Assembly: GCA_037783415.1 (NCBI GenBank)
Contig: JAZGTN010000178.1
Span: 558,001 to 622,000 of the forward strand
Origin: Leptasterias polaris
Lineage: Eukaryota; Echinodermata; Asteroidea; Forcipulatida; Asteriidae
Direction of reading: 5' to 3'
DNA length: 64,000 nucleotides
Part shown: positions 23,601 through 39,179 of the stretch, in pieces
Layout: the number at the start of each line of letters is the position of its first letter
Position numbering within the stretch: the first letter of the stretch is position 1
The notes under the pieces: model-generated
The model's database searches: none
What the model was told of the DNA's origin: nothing
The model's input: the letters and a program-made list of their open reading frames with translations, nothing else
Program-made: the position numbers and the translations under genes

Positions 23601-26600
23601 TAAGCTAATAAGGTGTTTGGGCTGGGGGATAGGGTCCGGGCTGACGGCTAGGGTTTTGGGCTTTGGGGGTAGGCTCGGCTGGGGGTTAGGGTTTGGGCTG
23701 GGGCTATGATTTCGGCTAGGGGCTAGGGTTAGGGCTGGGGGATATGATTCGGCTTGGGTGTAGGGTTTGGGCTGGGGGCTGGGGTTTGGGCTGACGGCTA
23801 CGGTTTTTGCCGAGGGTTGTACAGTATAGTGTAGGGTTTAGGCTGCTGGTTGGGGGCTAGGCCTAGGGTTTACACATCACGCATCAGAGTGTATTCACTT
23901 TCCGGAAACTTGACATATATGATGACATATCCACCACCTCCCCTACTCCTCTTCAAATAGTCTGTTGGTGGTTTTTCTCTCCTTTTTCATATTCAACCAG
24001 CCACGTTGGCTCATGATTCTTTGAATGTGACTAAAACCGTCAGTCTCATACTTATTACTTTTCATAGTTTAACCATGCAGGTTTAGAAAGCAAACCCCTC
24101 TTTGAGTGTGAAACGTTGAATTATTCTCGGTTAATAAATGTATTGTAATTTGAGGAAATAGAAACATTATTGCTATACTAACAGTTTACAGTCAAAGAAA
24201 TGATATTTCCAATGTAAAAACAGCAACAAAGTGACAAACAATGCCCCCACACAACTCATTACTGTCGTTGTTTCAAGCCTACATAAATGTAAACAGAACA
24301 CAAACATGGCTGCACGGGCGCCGCCATGTTGTATATATAAGGGCACTTAATTATTCTTTATGGTTAAAAAATTATGCTTAAATTGTTGAAAATAAGTCAC
24401 TGACTTGATATCTGAAAAAATGAATTGAAAATGTTATTGCGTTCGTCTACAACAAGGTCAAACATGTTTGAGCATTTACATGTACTCTAAGCAATGCGAT
24501 AAGAAAAACCTGCATTACACGCTGTGTACACTCTAATGTCAAGTCAGTTGTTATATCCAAATCCTAGTCACTCAACAAGTTATAAACTTATCTCTTTTTT
24601 TTAGTTATACGATTCTAAACGCCTTACAATTATTTTTAATAATTGACAGTGGAAGCTGTAAAAGGGAAAGGGGATTGAAGAGGGAGGGCCTGAGAAGGGG
24701 GGGGGGGTAGATTTTGCTTACCCGCCAACATTTTTAACCATGTAATCATATTGAGTTTAAAATGGTGAACTTTATAACAAAAAAGAATATACATAGGTCA
24801 TTTTACCACGTTTAATTGTCATTCCAAGTTTCATTTTACCTAGCTTTAAGGAATAAGGGGGTGAATGGGTGGGCGGGGCGTGGGCGGGGCTTGTTGCAAA
24901 ATGCCCTTCCAGACACTTTACGGTTAATAAATTGTGGGTGAACGGGAACAATTGGACTATAGTTAAGAGTTAAGAGTTAAGACTGTAAGCTAATAAGGTG
25001 TTTGGGCTGGGGGATAGGGTCCGGGCTGACGGCTAGGGTTTTGGGCTTTGGGGGTAGGCTCGGCTGGGGGTTAGGGTTTGGGCTGGGGCTATGATTTCGG
25101 CTAGGGGCTAGGGTTAGGGCTGGGGGATATGATTCGGCTTGGGTGTAGGGTTTGGGCTGGGGGCTGGGGTTTGGGCTGACGGCTACGGTTTTTGCCGAGG
25201 GTTGTACAGTATAGTGTAGGGTTTAGGCTGCTGGTTGGGGGCTAGGCCTAGGGTTTACACATCACGCATCAGAGTGTATTCACTTTCCGGAAACTTGACA
25301 TATATGATGACATATCCACCACCTCCCCTACTCCTCTTCAAATAGTCTGTTGGTGGTTTTTCTCTCCTTTTTCATATTCAACCAGCCACGTTGGCTCATG
25401 ATTCTTTGAATGTGACTAAAACCGTCAGTCTCATACTTATTACTTTTCATAGTTTAACCATGCAGGTTTAGAAAGCAAACCCCTCTTTGAGTGTGAAACG
25501 TTGAATTATTCTCGGTTAATAAATGTATTGTAATTTGAGGAAATAGAAACATTATTGCTATACTAACAGTTTACAGTCAAAGAAATGATATTTCCAATGT
25601 AAAAACAGCAACAAAGTGACAAACAATGCCCCCACACAACTCATTACTGTCGTTGTTTCAAGCCTACATAAATGTAAACAGAACACAAACATGGCTGCAC
25701 GGGCGCCGCCATGTTGTATATATAAGGGCACTTAATTATTCTTTATGGTTAAAAAATTATGCTTAAATTGTTGAAAATAAGTCACTGACTTGATATCTGA
25801 AAAAATGAATTGAAAATGTTATTGCGTTCGTCTACAACAAGGTCAAACATGTTTGAGCATTTACATGTACTCTAAGCAATGCGATAAGAAAAACCTGCAT
25901 TACACGCTGTGTACACTCTAATGTCAAGTCAGTTGTTATATCCAAATCCTAGTCACTCAACAAGTTATAAACTTATCTCTTTTTTTTAGTTATACGATTC
26001 TAAACGCCTTACAATTATTTTTAATAATTGACAGTGGAAGCTGTAAAAGGGAAAGGGGATTGAAGAGGGAGGGCCTGAGAAGGGGGGGGGGGGTAGATTT
26101 TGCTTACCCGCCAACATTTTTAACCATGTAATCATATTGAGTTTAAAATGGTGAACTTTATAACAAAAAAGAATATACATAGGTCATTTTACCACGTTTA
26201 ATTGTCATTCCAAGTTTCATTTTACCTAGCTTTAAGGAATAAGGGGGTGAATGGGTGGGCGGGGCGTGGGCGGGGCTTGTTGCAAAATGCCCTTCCAGAC
26301 ACTTTACGGTTAATAAATTGTGGGTGAACGGGAACAATTGGACTATAGTTAAGAGTTAAGAGTTAAGACTGTAAGCTAATAAGGTGTTTGGGCTGGGGGA
26401 TAGGGTCCGGGCTGACGGCTAGGGTTTTGGGCTTTGGGGGTAGGCTCGGCTGGGGGTTAGGGTTTGGGCTGGGGCTATGATTTCGGCTAGGGGCTAGGGT
26501 TAGGGCTGGGGGATATGATTCGGCTTGGGTGTAGGGTTTGGGCTGGGGGCTGGGGTTTGGGCTGACGGCTACGGTTTTTGCCGAGGGTTGTACAGTATAG

Positions 26601-28048
26601 TGTAGGGTTTAGGCTGCTGGTTGGGGGCTAGGCCTAGGGTTTACACATCACGCATCAGAGTGTATTCACTTTCCGGAAACTTGACATATATGATGACATA
26701 TCCACCACCTCCCCTACTCCTCTTCAAATAGTCTGTTGGTGGTTTTTCTCTCCTTTTTCATATTCAACCAGCCACGTTGGCTCATGATTCTTTGAATGTG
26801 ACTAAAACCGTCAGTCTCATACTTATTACTTTTCATAGTTTAACCATGCAGGTTTAGAAAGCAAACCCCTCTTTGAGTGTGAAACGTTGAATTATTCTCG
26901 GTTAATAAATGTATTGTAATTTGAGGAAATAGAAACATTATTGCTATACTAACAGTTTACAGTCAAAGAAATGATATTTCCAATGTAAAAACAGCAACAA
27001 AGTGACAAACAATGCCCCCACACAACTCATTACTGTCGTTGTTTCAAGCCTACATAAATGTAAACAGAACACAAACATGGCTGCACGGGCGCCGCCATGT
27101 TGTATATATAAGGGCACTTAATTATTCTTTATGGTTAAAAAATTATGCTTAAATTGTTGAAAATAAGTCACTGACTTGATATCTGAAAAAATGAATTGAA
27201 AATGTTATTGCGTTCGTCTACAACAAGGTCAAACATGTTTGAGCATTTACATGTACTCTAAGCAATGCGATAAGAAAAACCTGCATTACACGCTGTGTAC
27301 ACTCTAATGTCAAGTCAGTTGTTATATCCAAATCCTAGTCACTCAACAAGTTATAAACTTATCTCTTTTTTTTAGTTATACGATTCTAAACGCCTTACAA
27401 TTATTTTTAATAATTGACAGTGGAAGCTGTAAAAGGGAAAGGGGATTGAAGAGGGAGGGCCTGAGAAGGGGGGGGGGGGTAGATTTTGCTTACCCGCCAA
27501 CATTTTTAACCATGTAATCATATTGAGTTTAAAATGGTGAACTTTATAACAAAAAAGAATATACATAGGTCATTTTACCACGTTTAATTGTCATTCCAAG
27601 TTTCATTTTACCTAGCTTTAAGGAATAAGGGGGTGAATGGGTGGGCGGGGCGTGGGCGGGGCTTGTTGCAAAATGCCCTTCCAGACACTTTACGGTTAAT
27701 AAATTGTGGGTGAACGGGAACAATTGGACTATAGTTAAGAGTTAAGAGTTAAGACTGTAAGCTAATAAGGTGTTTGGGCTGGGGGATAGGGTCCGGGCTG
27801 ACGGCTAGGGTTTTGGGCTTTGGGGGTAGGCTCGGCTGGGGGTTAGGGTTTGGGCTGGGGCTATGATTTCGGCTAGGGGCTAGGGTTAGGGCTGGGGGAT
27901 ATGATTCGGCTTGGGTGTAGGGTTTGGGCTGGGGGCTGGGGTTTGGGCTGACGGCTACGGTTTTTGCCGAGGGTTGTACAGTATAGTGTAGGGTTTAGGC
28001 TGCTGGTTGGGGGCTAGGCCTAGGGTTTACACATCACGCATCAGAGTG

Positions 28049-29031
28049 CAGGGTTCGAAATTAGCGGTCGCCCGGTCGCCAAATGCGAGTGAAAACAGCG
28101 GCGGGCGAGTCAAAACCCTTCCTTTACTAGCCCGCCGGGCGAGTTAAATAATTGTTCTTGTTCACAATAAATGAGGGTACGGTTGTAAAATCCCAAAGAA
28201 AGTTTTTATTAAAGCTTTTAGTTTGATAAGTCTGGATATTTGCTTGATTTAATGTGGCCGCGATCGCGATCGCGAACGGAATTGCGATCGTTCATTTTGG
28301 TATACAAACGTTAAAACACCATGCACACATATGTACTGCCGAGTATCCACACAACACGTGCATCGGACCCACACATAACGTTCGGTCGCCCACCGGTACA
28401 TGCATAGCGCATACACAACACACAGTACATGTACAACACAGTCGGTCCAAAGTCCAAGCTAACCAATATTCCACACGTTGTGATTGGTGATTAATGGCCG
28501 TTGATAATTACCATATTCATAAGAGCTTGGCTAGACTTCAACGCAGTACACGTTCACGAACGGAGTAAAGAATTGCCGCACAGTGTGCCGCACGCATGCA
28601 GATTGTGTACAATACACAGCCTTGGATGAAGTCTAATTAAACATCGACAACTTTTGCCGATAGAGGGCGATGCATGGCAAAGTTCATTGAATTATTTCTC
28701 AATGTGCGTTGTCGAACGATCGTTGATTCGCGAAGATTTTTGTGCAAATGAAGTTCAAAACAACCGATCTTCAAATCAAGAACCCATGAAAATGGTTGAT
28801 GATGGAAAAGGTATGATTTAGGACAAAAATTAGGGGATAAAATCATCCCAAAACGCAATTTTGCGAACTTCACTTCCGTGCGTTTTTTTTTTTTTTTTTT
28901 TTTTTGACGTTTTGAAAAATGTGTGCGTCACGTCAATACATTCGGGCTAGTGAAAAAACCTGCGGGCTATCCAAAATTTTGGTTGATTCGCCCGGCCGGC
29001 GAGTGGAAAAAAAAGTTAAGGGAAACCCCTG
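28049..29031. mobile_element. 983-bp non-autonomous hAT-like element in unit 19
   Basis: Unit 19 is interrupted after CATCAGAGTG. The insert starts CAGGGTTCGAAATTAG and ends AACCCCTG. It is flanked by a 5-bp direct repeat GAGTG (28044-28048 and 29032-29036). Terminal inverted repeats are short (CAGGG/CCCTG), with related GC-rich subterminal words such as CGGGCGAGT and GGGCTAGTG near both ends. Internal features are a CGATCG-rich patch near 28258-28290 and a run of 23 T at 28883-28905. No transposase is encoded. CAGGG ends suggest a hAT-type non-autonomous element, although most hATs give 8-bp duplications, so the superfamily is tentative. Confidence 0.8.
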
Positions 29032-32000
29032 GAGTGTATTCACTTTCCGGAAACTTGACATATATGATGACATATCCACCACCTCCCCTACTCCTCTTCA
29101 AATAGTCTGTTGGTGGTTTTTCTCTCCTTTTTCATATTCAACCAGCCACGTTGGCTCATGATTCTTTGAATGTGACTAAAACCGTCAGTCTCATACTTAT
29201 TACTTTTCATAGTTTAACCATGCAGGTTTAGAAAGCAAACCCCTCTTTGAGTGTGAAACGTTGAATTATTCTCGGTTAATAAATGTATTGTAATTTGAGG
29301 AAATAGAAACATTATTGCTATACTAACAGTTTACAGTCAAAGAAATGATATTTCCAATGTAAAAACAGCAACAAAGTGACAAACAATGCCCCCACACAAC
29401 TCATTACTGTCGTTGTTTCAAGCCTACATAAATGTAAACAGAACACAAACATGGCTGCACGGGCGCCGCCATGTTGTATATATAAGGGCACTTAATTATT
29501 CTTTATGGTTAAAAAATTATGCTTAAATTGTTGAAAATAAGTCACTGACTTGATATCTGAAAAAATGAATTGAAAATGTTATTGCGTTCGTCTACAACAA
29601 GGTCAAACATGTTTGAGCATTTACATGTACTCTAAGCAATGCGATAAGAAAAACCTGCATTACACGCTGTGTACACTCTAATGTCAAGTCAGTTGTTATA
29701 TCCAAATCCTAGTCACTCAACAAGTTATAAACTTATCTCTTTTTTTTAGTTATACGATTCTAAACGCCTTACAATTATTTTTAATAATTGACAGTGGAAG
29801 CTGTAAAAGGGAAAGGGGATTGAAGAGGGAGGGCCTGAGAAGGGGGGGGGGGTAGATTTTGCTTACCCGCCAACATTTTTAACCATGTAATCATATTGAG
29901 TTTAAAATGGTGAACTTTATAACAAAAAAGAATATACATAGGTCATTTTACCACGTTTAATTGTCATTCCAAGTTTCATTTTACCTAGCTTTAAGGAATA
30001 AGGGGGTGAATGGGTGGGCGGGGCGTGGGCGGGGCTTGTTGCAAAATGCCCTTCCAGACACTTTACGGTTAATAAATTGTGGGTGAACGGGAACAATTGG
30101 ACTATAGTTAAGAGTTAAGAGTTAAGACTGTAAGCTAATAAGGTGTTTGGGCTGGGGGATAGGGTCCGGGCTGACGGCTAGGGTTTTGGGCTTTGGGGGT
30201 AGGCTCGGCTGGGGGTTAGGGTTTGGGCTGGGGCTATGATTTCGGCTAGGGGCTAGGGTTAGGGCTGGGGGATATGATTCGGCTTGGGTGTAGGGTTTGG
30301 GCTGGGGGCTGGGGTTTGGGCTGACGGCTACGGTTTTTGCCGAGGGTTGTACAGTATAGTGTAGGGTTTAGGCTGCTGGTTGGGGGCTAGGCCTAGGGTT
30401 TACACATCACGCATCAGAGTGTATTCACTTTCCGGAAACTTGACATATATGATGACATATCCACCACCTCCCCTACTCCTCTTCAAATAGTCTGTTGGTG
30501 GTTTTTCTCTCCTTTTTCATATTCAACCAGCCACGTTGACTCATGATTCTTTGAATGTGACTAAAACCGTCAGTCTCATACTTATTACTTTTCATAGTTT
30601 AACCATGCAGGTTTAGAAAGCAAACCCCTCTTTGAGTGTGAAACGTTGAATTATTCTCGGTTAATAAATGTATTGTAATTTGAGGAAATAGAAACATTAT
30701 TGCTATACTAACAGTTTACAGTCAAAGAAATGATATTTCCAATGTAAAAACAGCAACAAAGTGACAAACAATGCCCCCACACAACTCATTACTGTCGTTG
30801 TTTCAAGCCTACATAAATGTAAACAGAACACAAACATGGCTGCACGGGCGCCGCCATGTTGTATATATAAGGGCACTTAATTATTCTTTATGGTTAAAAA
30901 ATTATGCTTAAATTGTTGAAAATAAGTCACTGACTTGATATCTGAAAAAATGAATTGAAAATGTTATTGCGTTCGTCTACAACAAGGTCAAACATGTTTG
31001 AGCATTTACATGTACTCTAAGCAATGCGATAAGAAAAACCTGCATTACACGCTGTGTACACTCTAATGTCAAGTCAGTTGTTATATCCAAATCCTAGTCA
31101 CTCAACAAGTTATAAACTTATCTCTTTTTTTTAGTTATACGATTCTAAACGCCTTACAATTATTTTTAATAATTGACAGTGGAAGCTGTAAAAGGGAAAG
31201 GGGATTGAAGAGGGAGGGCCTGAGAAGGGGGGGGGGGTAGATTTTGCTTACCCGCCAACATTTTTAACCATGTAATCATATTGAGTTTAAAATGGTGAAC
31301 TTTATAACAAAAAAGAATATACATAGGTCATTTTACCACGTTTAATTGTCATTCCAAGTTTCATTTTACCTAGCTTTAAGGAATAAGGGGGTGAATGGGT
31401 GGGCGGGGCGTGGGCGGGGCTTGTTGCAAAATGCCCTTCCAGACACTTTACGGTTAATAAATTGTGGGTGAACGGGAACAATTGGACTATAGTTAAGAGT
31501 TAAGAGTTAAGACTGTAAGCTAATAAGGTGTTTGGGCTGGGGGATAGGGTCCGGGCTGACGGCTAGGGTTTTGGGCTTTGGGGGTAGGCTCGGCTGGGGG
31601 TTAGGGTTTGGGCTGGGGCTATGATTTCGGCTAGGGGCTAGGGTTAGGGCTGGGGGATATGATTCGGCTTGGGTGTAGGGTTTGGGCTGGGGGCTGGGGT
31701 TTGGGCTGACGGCTACGGTTTTTGCCGAGGGTTGTACAGTATAGTGTAGGGTTTAGGCTGCTGGTTGGGGGCTAGGCCTAGGGTTTACACATCACGCATC
31801 AGAGTGTATTCACTTTCCGGAAACTTGACATATATGATGACATATCCACCACCTCCCCTACTCCTCTTCAAATAGTCTGTTGGTGGTTTTTCTCTCCTTT
31901 TTCATATTCAACCAGCCACGTTGGCTCATGATTCTTTGAATGTGACTAAAACCGTCAGTCTCATACTTATTACTTTTCATAGTTTAACCATGCAGGTTTA

Positions 32001-35000
32001 GAAAGCAAACCCCTCTTTGAGTGTGAAACGTTGAATTATTCTCGGTTAATAAATGTATTGTAATTTGAGGAAATAGAAACATTATTGCTATACTAACAGT
32101 TTACAGTCAAAGAAATGATATTTCCAATGTAAAAACAGCAACAAAGTGACAAACAATGCCCCCACACAACTCATTACTGTCGTTGTTTCAAGCCTACATA
32201 AATGTAAACAGAACACAAACATGGCTGCACGGGCGCCGCCATGTTGTATATATAAGGGCACTTAATTATTCTTTATGGTTAAAAAATTATGCTTAAATTG
32301 TTGAAAATAAGTCACTGACTTGATATCTGAAAAAATGAATTGAAAATGTTATTGCGTTCGTCTACAACAAGGTCAAACATGTTTGAGCATTTACATGTAC
32401 TCTAAGCAATGCGATAAGAAAAACCTGCATTACACGCTGTGTACACTCTAATGACAAGTCAGTTGTTATATCCAAATCCTAGTCACTCAACAAGTTATAA
32501 ACTTATCTCTTTTTTTTAGTTATACGATTCTAAACGCCTTACAATTATTTTTAATAATTGACAGTGGAAGCTGTAAAAGGGAAAGGGGATTGAAGAGGGA
32601 GGGCCTGAGAAGGGGGGGGGGGGTAGATTTTGCTTACCCGCCAACATTTTTAACCATGTAATCATATTGAGTTTAAAATGGTGAACTTTATAACAAAAAA
32701 GAATATACATAGGTCATTTTACCACGTTTAATTGTCATTCCAAGTTTCATTTTACCTAGCTTTAAGGAATAAGGGGGTGAATGGGTGGGCGGGGCGTGGG
32801 CGGGGCTTGTTGCAAAATGCCCTTCCAGACACTTTACGGTTAATAAATTGTGGGTGAACGGGAACAATTGGACTATAGTTAAGAGTTAAGAGTTAAGACT
32901 GTAAGCTAATAAGGTGTTTGGGCTGGGGGATAGGGTCCGGGCTGACGGCTAGGGTTTTGGGCTTTGGGGGTAGGCTCGGCTGGGGGTTAGGGTTTGGGCT
33001 GGGGCTATGATTTCGGCTAGGGGCTAGGGTTAGGGCTGGGGGATATGATTCGGCTTGGGTGTAGGGTTTGGGCTGGGGGCTGGGGTTTGGGCTGACGGCT
33101 ACGGTTTTTGCCGAGGGTTGTACAGTATAGTGTAGGGTTTAGGCTGCTGGTTGGGGGCTAGGCCTAGGGTTTACACATCACGCATCAGAGTGTATTCACT
33201 TTCCGGAAACTTGACATATATGATGACATATCCACCACCTCCCCTACTCCTCTTCAAATAGTCTGTTGGTGGTTTTTCTCTCCTTTTTCATATTCAACCA
33301 GCCACGTTGGCTCATGATTCTTTGAATGTGACTAAAACCGTCAGTCTCATACTTATTACTTTTCATAGTTTAACCATGCAGGTTTAGAAAGCAAACCCCT
33401 CTTTGAGTGTGAAACGTTGAATTATTCTCGGTTAATAAATGTATTGTAATTTGAGGAAATAGAAACATTATTGCTATACTAACAGTTTACAGTCAAAGAA
33501 ATGATATTTCCAATGTAAAAACAGCAACAAAGTGACAAACAATGCCCCCACACAACTCATTACTGTCGTTGTTTCAAGCCTACATAAATGTAAACAGAAC
33601 ACAAACATGGCTGCACGGGCGCCGCCATGTTGTATATATAAGGGCACTTAATTATTCTTTATGGTTAAAAAATTATGCTTAAATTGTTGAAAATAAGTCA
33701 CTGACTTGATATCTGAAAAAATGAATTGAAAATGTTATTGCGTTCGTCTACAACAAGGTCAAACATGTTTGAGCATTTACATGTACTCTAAGCAATGCGA
33801 TAAGAAAAACCTGCATTACACGCTGTGTACACTCTAATGACAAGTCAGTTGTTATATCCAAATCCTAGTCACTCAACAAGTTATAAACTTATCTCTTTTT
33901 TTTTGTTATACGATTCTAAACGCCTTACAATTATTTTTAATAATTGACAGTGGAAGCTGTAAAAGGGAAAGGAGATTGAAGAGGGAGGGCCTGAGAAGGG
34001 GGGGGGGGTAGATTTTGCTTACCCGCCAACATTTTTAACCATGTAATCATATTGAGTTTAAAATGGTGAACTTTATAACAAAAAAGAATATACATAGGTC
34101 ATTTTACCACGTTTAATTGTCATTCCAAGTTTCATTTTACCTAGCTTTAAGGAATAAGGGGGTGAATGGGTGGGCGGGGCGTGGGCGGGGCTTGTTGCAA
34201 AATGCCCTTCCAGACACTTTACGGTTAATAAATTGTGGGTGAACGGGAACAATTGGACTATAGTTAAGAGTTAAGAGTTAAGACTGTAAGCTAATAAGGT
34301 GTTTGGGCTGGGGGATAGGGTCCGGGCTGACGGCTAGGGTTTTGGGCTTTGGGGGTAGGCTCGGCTGGGGGTTAGGGTTTGGGCTGGGGCTATGATTTCG
34401 GCTAGGGGCTAGGGTTAGGGCTGGGGGATATGATTCGGCTTGGGTGTAGGGTTTGGGCTGGGGGCTGGGGTTTGGGCTGACGGCTACGGTTTTTGCCGAG
34501 GGTTGTACAGTATAGTGTAGGGTTTAGGCTGCTGGTTGGGGGCTAGGCCTAGGGTTTACACATCACGCATCAGAGTGTATTCACTTTCCGGAAACTTGAC
34601 ATATATGATGACATATCCACCACCTCCCCTACTCCTCTTCAAATAGTCTGTTGGTGGTTTTTCTCTCCTTTTTCATATTCAACCAGCCACGTTGGCTCAT
34701 GATTCTTTGAATGTGACTAAAACCGTCAGTCTCATACTTATTACTTTTCATAGTTTAACCATGCAGGTTTAGAAAGCAAACCCCTCTTTGAGTGTGAAAC
34801 GTTGAATTATTCTCGGTTAATAAATGTATTGTAATTTGAGGAAATAGAAACATTATTGCTATACTAACAGTTTACAGTCAAAGAAATGATATTTCCAATG
34901 TAAAAACAGCAACAAAGTGACAAACAATGCCCCCACACAACTCATTACTGTCGTTGTTTCAAGCCTACATAAATGTAAACAGAACACAAACATGGCTGCA

Positions 35001-38000
35001 CGGGCGCCGCCATGTTGTATATATAAGGGCACTTAATTATTCTTTATGGTTAAAAAATTATGCTTAAATTGTTGAAAATAAGTCACTGACTTGATATCTG
35101 AAAAAATGAATTGAAAATGTTATTGCGTTCGTCTACAACAAGGTCAAACATGTTTGAGCATTTACATGTACTCTAAGCAATGCGATAAGAAAAACCTGCA
35201 TTACACGCTGTGTACACTCTAATGACAAGTCAGTTGTTATATCCAAATCCTAGTCACTCAACAAGTTATAAACTTATCTCTTTTTTTTAGTTATACGATT
35301 CTAAACGCCTTACAATTATTTTTAATAATTGACAGTGGAAGCTGTAAAAGGGAAAGGGGATTGAAGAGGGAGGGCCTGAGAAGGGGGGGGGGGTAGATTT
35401 TGCTTACCCGCCAACATTTTTAACCATGTAATCATATTGAGTTTAAAATGGTGAACTTTATAACAAAAAAGAATATACATAGGTCATTTTACCACGTTTA
35501 ATTGTCATTCCAAGTTTCATTTTACCTAGCTTTAAGGAATAAGTGGGTGAATGGGTGGGCGGGGCGTGGGCGGGGCTTGTTGCAAAATGCCCTTCCAGAC
35601 ACTTTACGGTTAATAAATTGTGGGTGAACGGGAACAATTGGACTATAGTTAAGAGTTAAGAGTTAAGACTGTAAGCTAATAAGGTGTTTGGGCTGGGGGA
35701 TAGGGTCCGGGCTGACGGCTAGGGTTTTGGGCTTTGGGGGTAGGCTCGGCTGGGGGTTAGGGTTTGGGCTGGGGCTATGATTTCGGCTAGGGGCTAGGGT
35801 TAGGGCTGGGGGATATGATTCGGCTTGGGTGTAGGGTTTGGGCTGGGGGCTGGGGTTTGGGCTGACGGCTACGGTTTTTGCCGAGGGTTGTACAGTATAG
35901 TGTAGGGTTTAGGCTGCTGGTTGGGGGCTAGGCCTAGGGTTTACACATCACGCATCAGAGTGTATTCACTTTCCGGAAACTTGACATATATGATGACATA
36001 TCCACCACCTCCCCTACTCCTCTTCAAATAGTCTGTTGGTGGTTTTTCTCTCCTTTTTCATATTCAACCAGCCACGTTGGCTCATGATTCTTTGAATGTG
36101 ACTAAAACCGTCAGTCTCATACTTATTACTTTTCATAGTTTAACCATGCAGGTTTAGAAAGCAAACCCCTCTTTGAGTGTGAAACGTTGAATTATTCTCG
36201 GTTAATAAATGTATTGTAATTTGAGGAAATAGAAACATTATTGCTATACTAACAGTTTACAGTCAAAGAAATGATATTTCCAATGTAAAAACAGCAACAA
36301 AGTGACAAACAATGCCCCCACACAACTCATTACTGTCGTTGTTTCAAGCCTACATAAATGTAAACAGAACACAAACATGGCTGCACGGGCGCCGCCATGT
36401 TGTATATATAAGGGCACTTAATTATTCTTTATGGTTAAAAAATTATGCTTAAATTGTTGAAAATAAGTCACTGACTTGATATCTGAAAAAATGAATTGAA
36501 AATGTTATTGCGTTCGTCTACAACAAGGTCAAACATGTTTGAGCATTTACATGTACTCTAAGCAATGCGATAAGAAAAACCTGCATTACACGCTGTGTAC
36601 ACTCTAATGACAAGTCAGTTGTTATATCCAAATCCTAGTCACTCAACAAGTTATAAACTTATCTCTTTTTTTTAGTTATACGATTCTAAACGCCTTACAA
36701 TTATTTTTAATAATTGACAGTGGAAGCTGTAAAAGGGAAAGGGGATTGAAGAGGGAGGGCCTGAGAAGGGGGGGGGGGTAGATTTTGCTTACCCGCCAAC
36801 ATTTTAAACCATGTAATCATATTGAGTTTAAAATGGTGAACTTTATAACAAAAAAGAATATACATAGGTCATTTTACCACGTTTAATTGTCATTCCAAGT
36901 TTCATTTTACCTAGCTTTAAGGAATAAGGGGGTGAATGGGTGGGCGGGGCGTGGGCGGGGCTTGTTGCAAAATGCCCTTCCAGACACTTTACGGTTAATA
37001 AATTGTGGGTGAACGGGAACAATTGGACTATAGTTAAGAGTTAAGAGTTAAGACTGTAAGCTAATAAGGTGTTTGGGCTGGGGGATAGGGTCCGGGCTGA
37101 CGGCTAGGGTTTTGGGCTTTGGGGGTAGGCTCGGCTGGGGGTTAGGGTTTGGGCTGGGGCTATGATTTCGGCTAGGGGCTAGAGTTAGGGCTGGGGGATA
37201 TGATTCGGCTTGGGTGTAGGGTTTGGGCTGGGGGCTGGGGTTTGGGCTGACGGCTACGGTTTTTGCCGAGGGTTGTACAGTATAGTGTAGGGTTTAGGCT
37301 GCTGGTTGGGGGCTAGGCCTAGGGTTTACACATCACGCATCAGAGTGTATTCACTTTCCGGAAACTTGACATATATGATGACATATCCACCACCTCCCCT
37401 ACTCCTCTTCAAATAGTCTGTTGGTGGTTTTTCTCTCCTTTTTCATATTCAACCAGCCACGTTGGCTCATGATTCTTTGAATGTGACTAAAACCGTCAGT
37501 CTCATACTTATTACTTTTCATAGTTTAACCATGCAGGTTTAGAAAGCAAACCCCTCTTTGAGTGTGAAACGTTGAATTATTCTCGGTTAATAAATGTATT
37601 GTAATTTGAGGAAATAGAAACATTATTGCTATACTAACAGTTTACAGTCAAAGAAATGATATTTCCAATGTAAAAACAGCAACAAAGTGACAAACAATGC
37701 CCCCACACAACTCATTACTGTCGTTGTTTCAAGCCTACATAAATGTAAACAGAACACAAACATGGCTGCACGGGCGCCGCCATGTTGTATATATAAGGGC
37801 ACTTAATTATTCTTTATGGTTAAAAAATTATGCTTAAATTGTTGAAAATAAGTCACTGACTTGATATCTGAAAAAATGAATTGAAAATGTTATTGCGTTC
37901 GTCTACAACAAGGTCAAACATGTTTGAGCATTTACATGTACTCTAAGCAATGCGATAAGAAAAACCTGCATTACACGCTGTGTACACTCTAATGACAAGT

Positions 38001-39179
38001 CAGTTGTTATATCCAAATCCTAGTCACTCAACAAGTTATAAACTTATCTCTTTTTTTTAGTTATACGATTCTAAACGCCTTACAATTATTTTTAATAATT
38101 GACAGTGGAAGCTGTAAAAGGGAAAGGGGATTGAAGAGGGAGGGCCTGAGAAGGGGGGGGGGTAGATTTTGCTTACCCGCCAACATTTTAAACCATGTAA
38201 TCATATTGAGTTTAAAATGGTGAACTTTATAACAAAAAAGAATATACATAGGTCATTTTACCACGTTTAATTGTCATTCCAAGTTTCATTTTACCTAGCT
38301 TTAAGGAATAAGGGGGTGAATGGGTGGGCGGGGCGTGGGCGGGGCTTGTTGCAAAATGCCCTTCCAGACACTTTACGGTTAATAAATTGTGGGTGAACGG
38401 GAACAATTGGACTATAGTTAAGAGTTAAGAGTTAAGACTGTAAGCTAATAAGGTGTTTGGGCTGGGGGATAGGGTCCGGGCTGACGGCTAGGGTTTTGGG
38501 CTTTGGGGGTAGGCTCGGCTGGGGGTTAGGGTTTGGGCTGGGGCTATGATTTCGGCTAGGGGCTAGAGTTAGGGCTGGGGGATATGATTCGGCTTGGGTG
38601 TAGGGTTTGGGCTGGGGGCTGGGGTTTGGGCTGACGGCTACGGTTTTTGCCGAGGGTTGTACAGTATAGTGTAGGGTTTAGGCTGCTGGTTGGGGGCTAG
38701 GCCTAGGGTTTACACATCACGCATCAGAGTGTATTCACTTTCCGGAAACTTGACATATATGATGACATATCCACCACCTCCCCTACTCCTCTTCAAATAG
38801 TCTGTTGGTGGTTTTTCTCTCCTTTTTCATATTCAACCAGCCACGTTGGCTCATGATTCTTTGAATGTGACTAAAACCGTCAGTCTCATACTTATTACTT
38901 TTCATAGTTTAACCATGCAGGTTTAGAAAGCAAACCCCTCTTTGAGTGTGAAACGTTGAATTATTCTCGGTTAATAAATGTATTGTAATTTGAGGAAATA
39001 GAAACATTATTGCTATACTAACAGTTTACAGTCAAAGAAATGATATTTCCAATGTAAAAACAGCAACAAAGTGACAAACAATGCCCCCACACAACTCATT
39101 ACTGTCGTTGTTTCAAGCCTACATAAATGTAAACAGAACACAAACATGGCTGCACGGGCGCCGCCATGTTGTATATATA

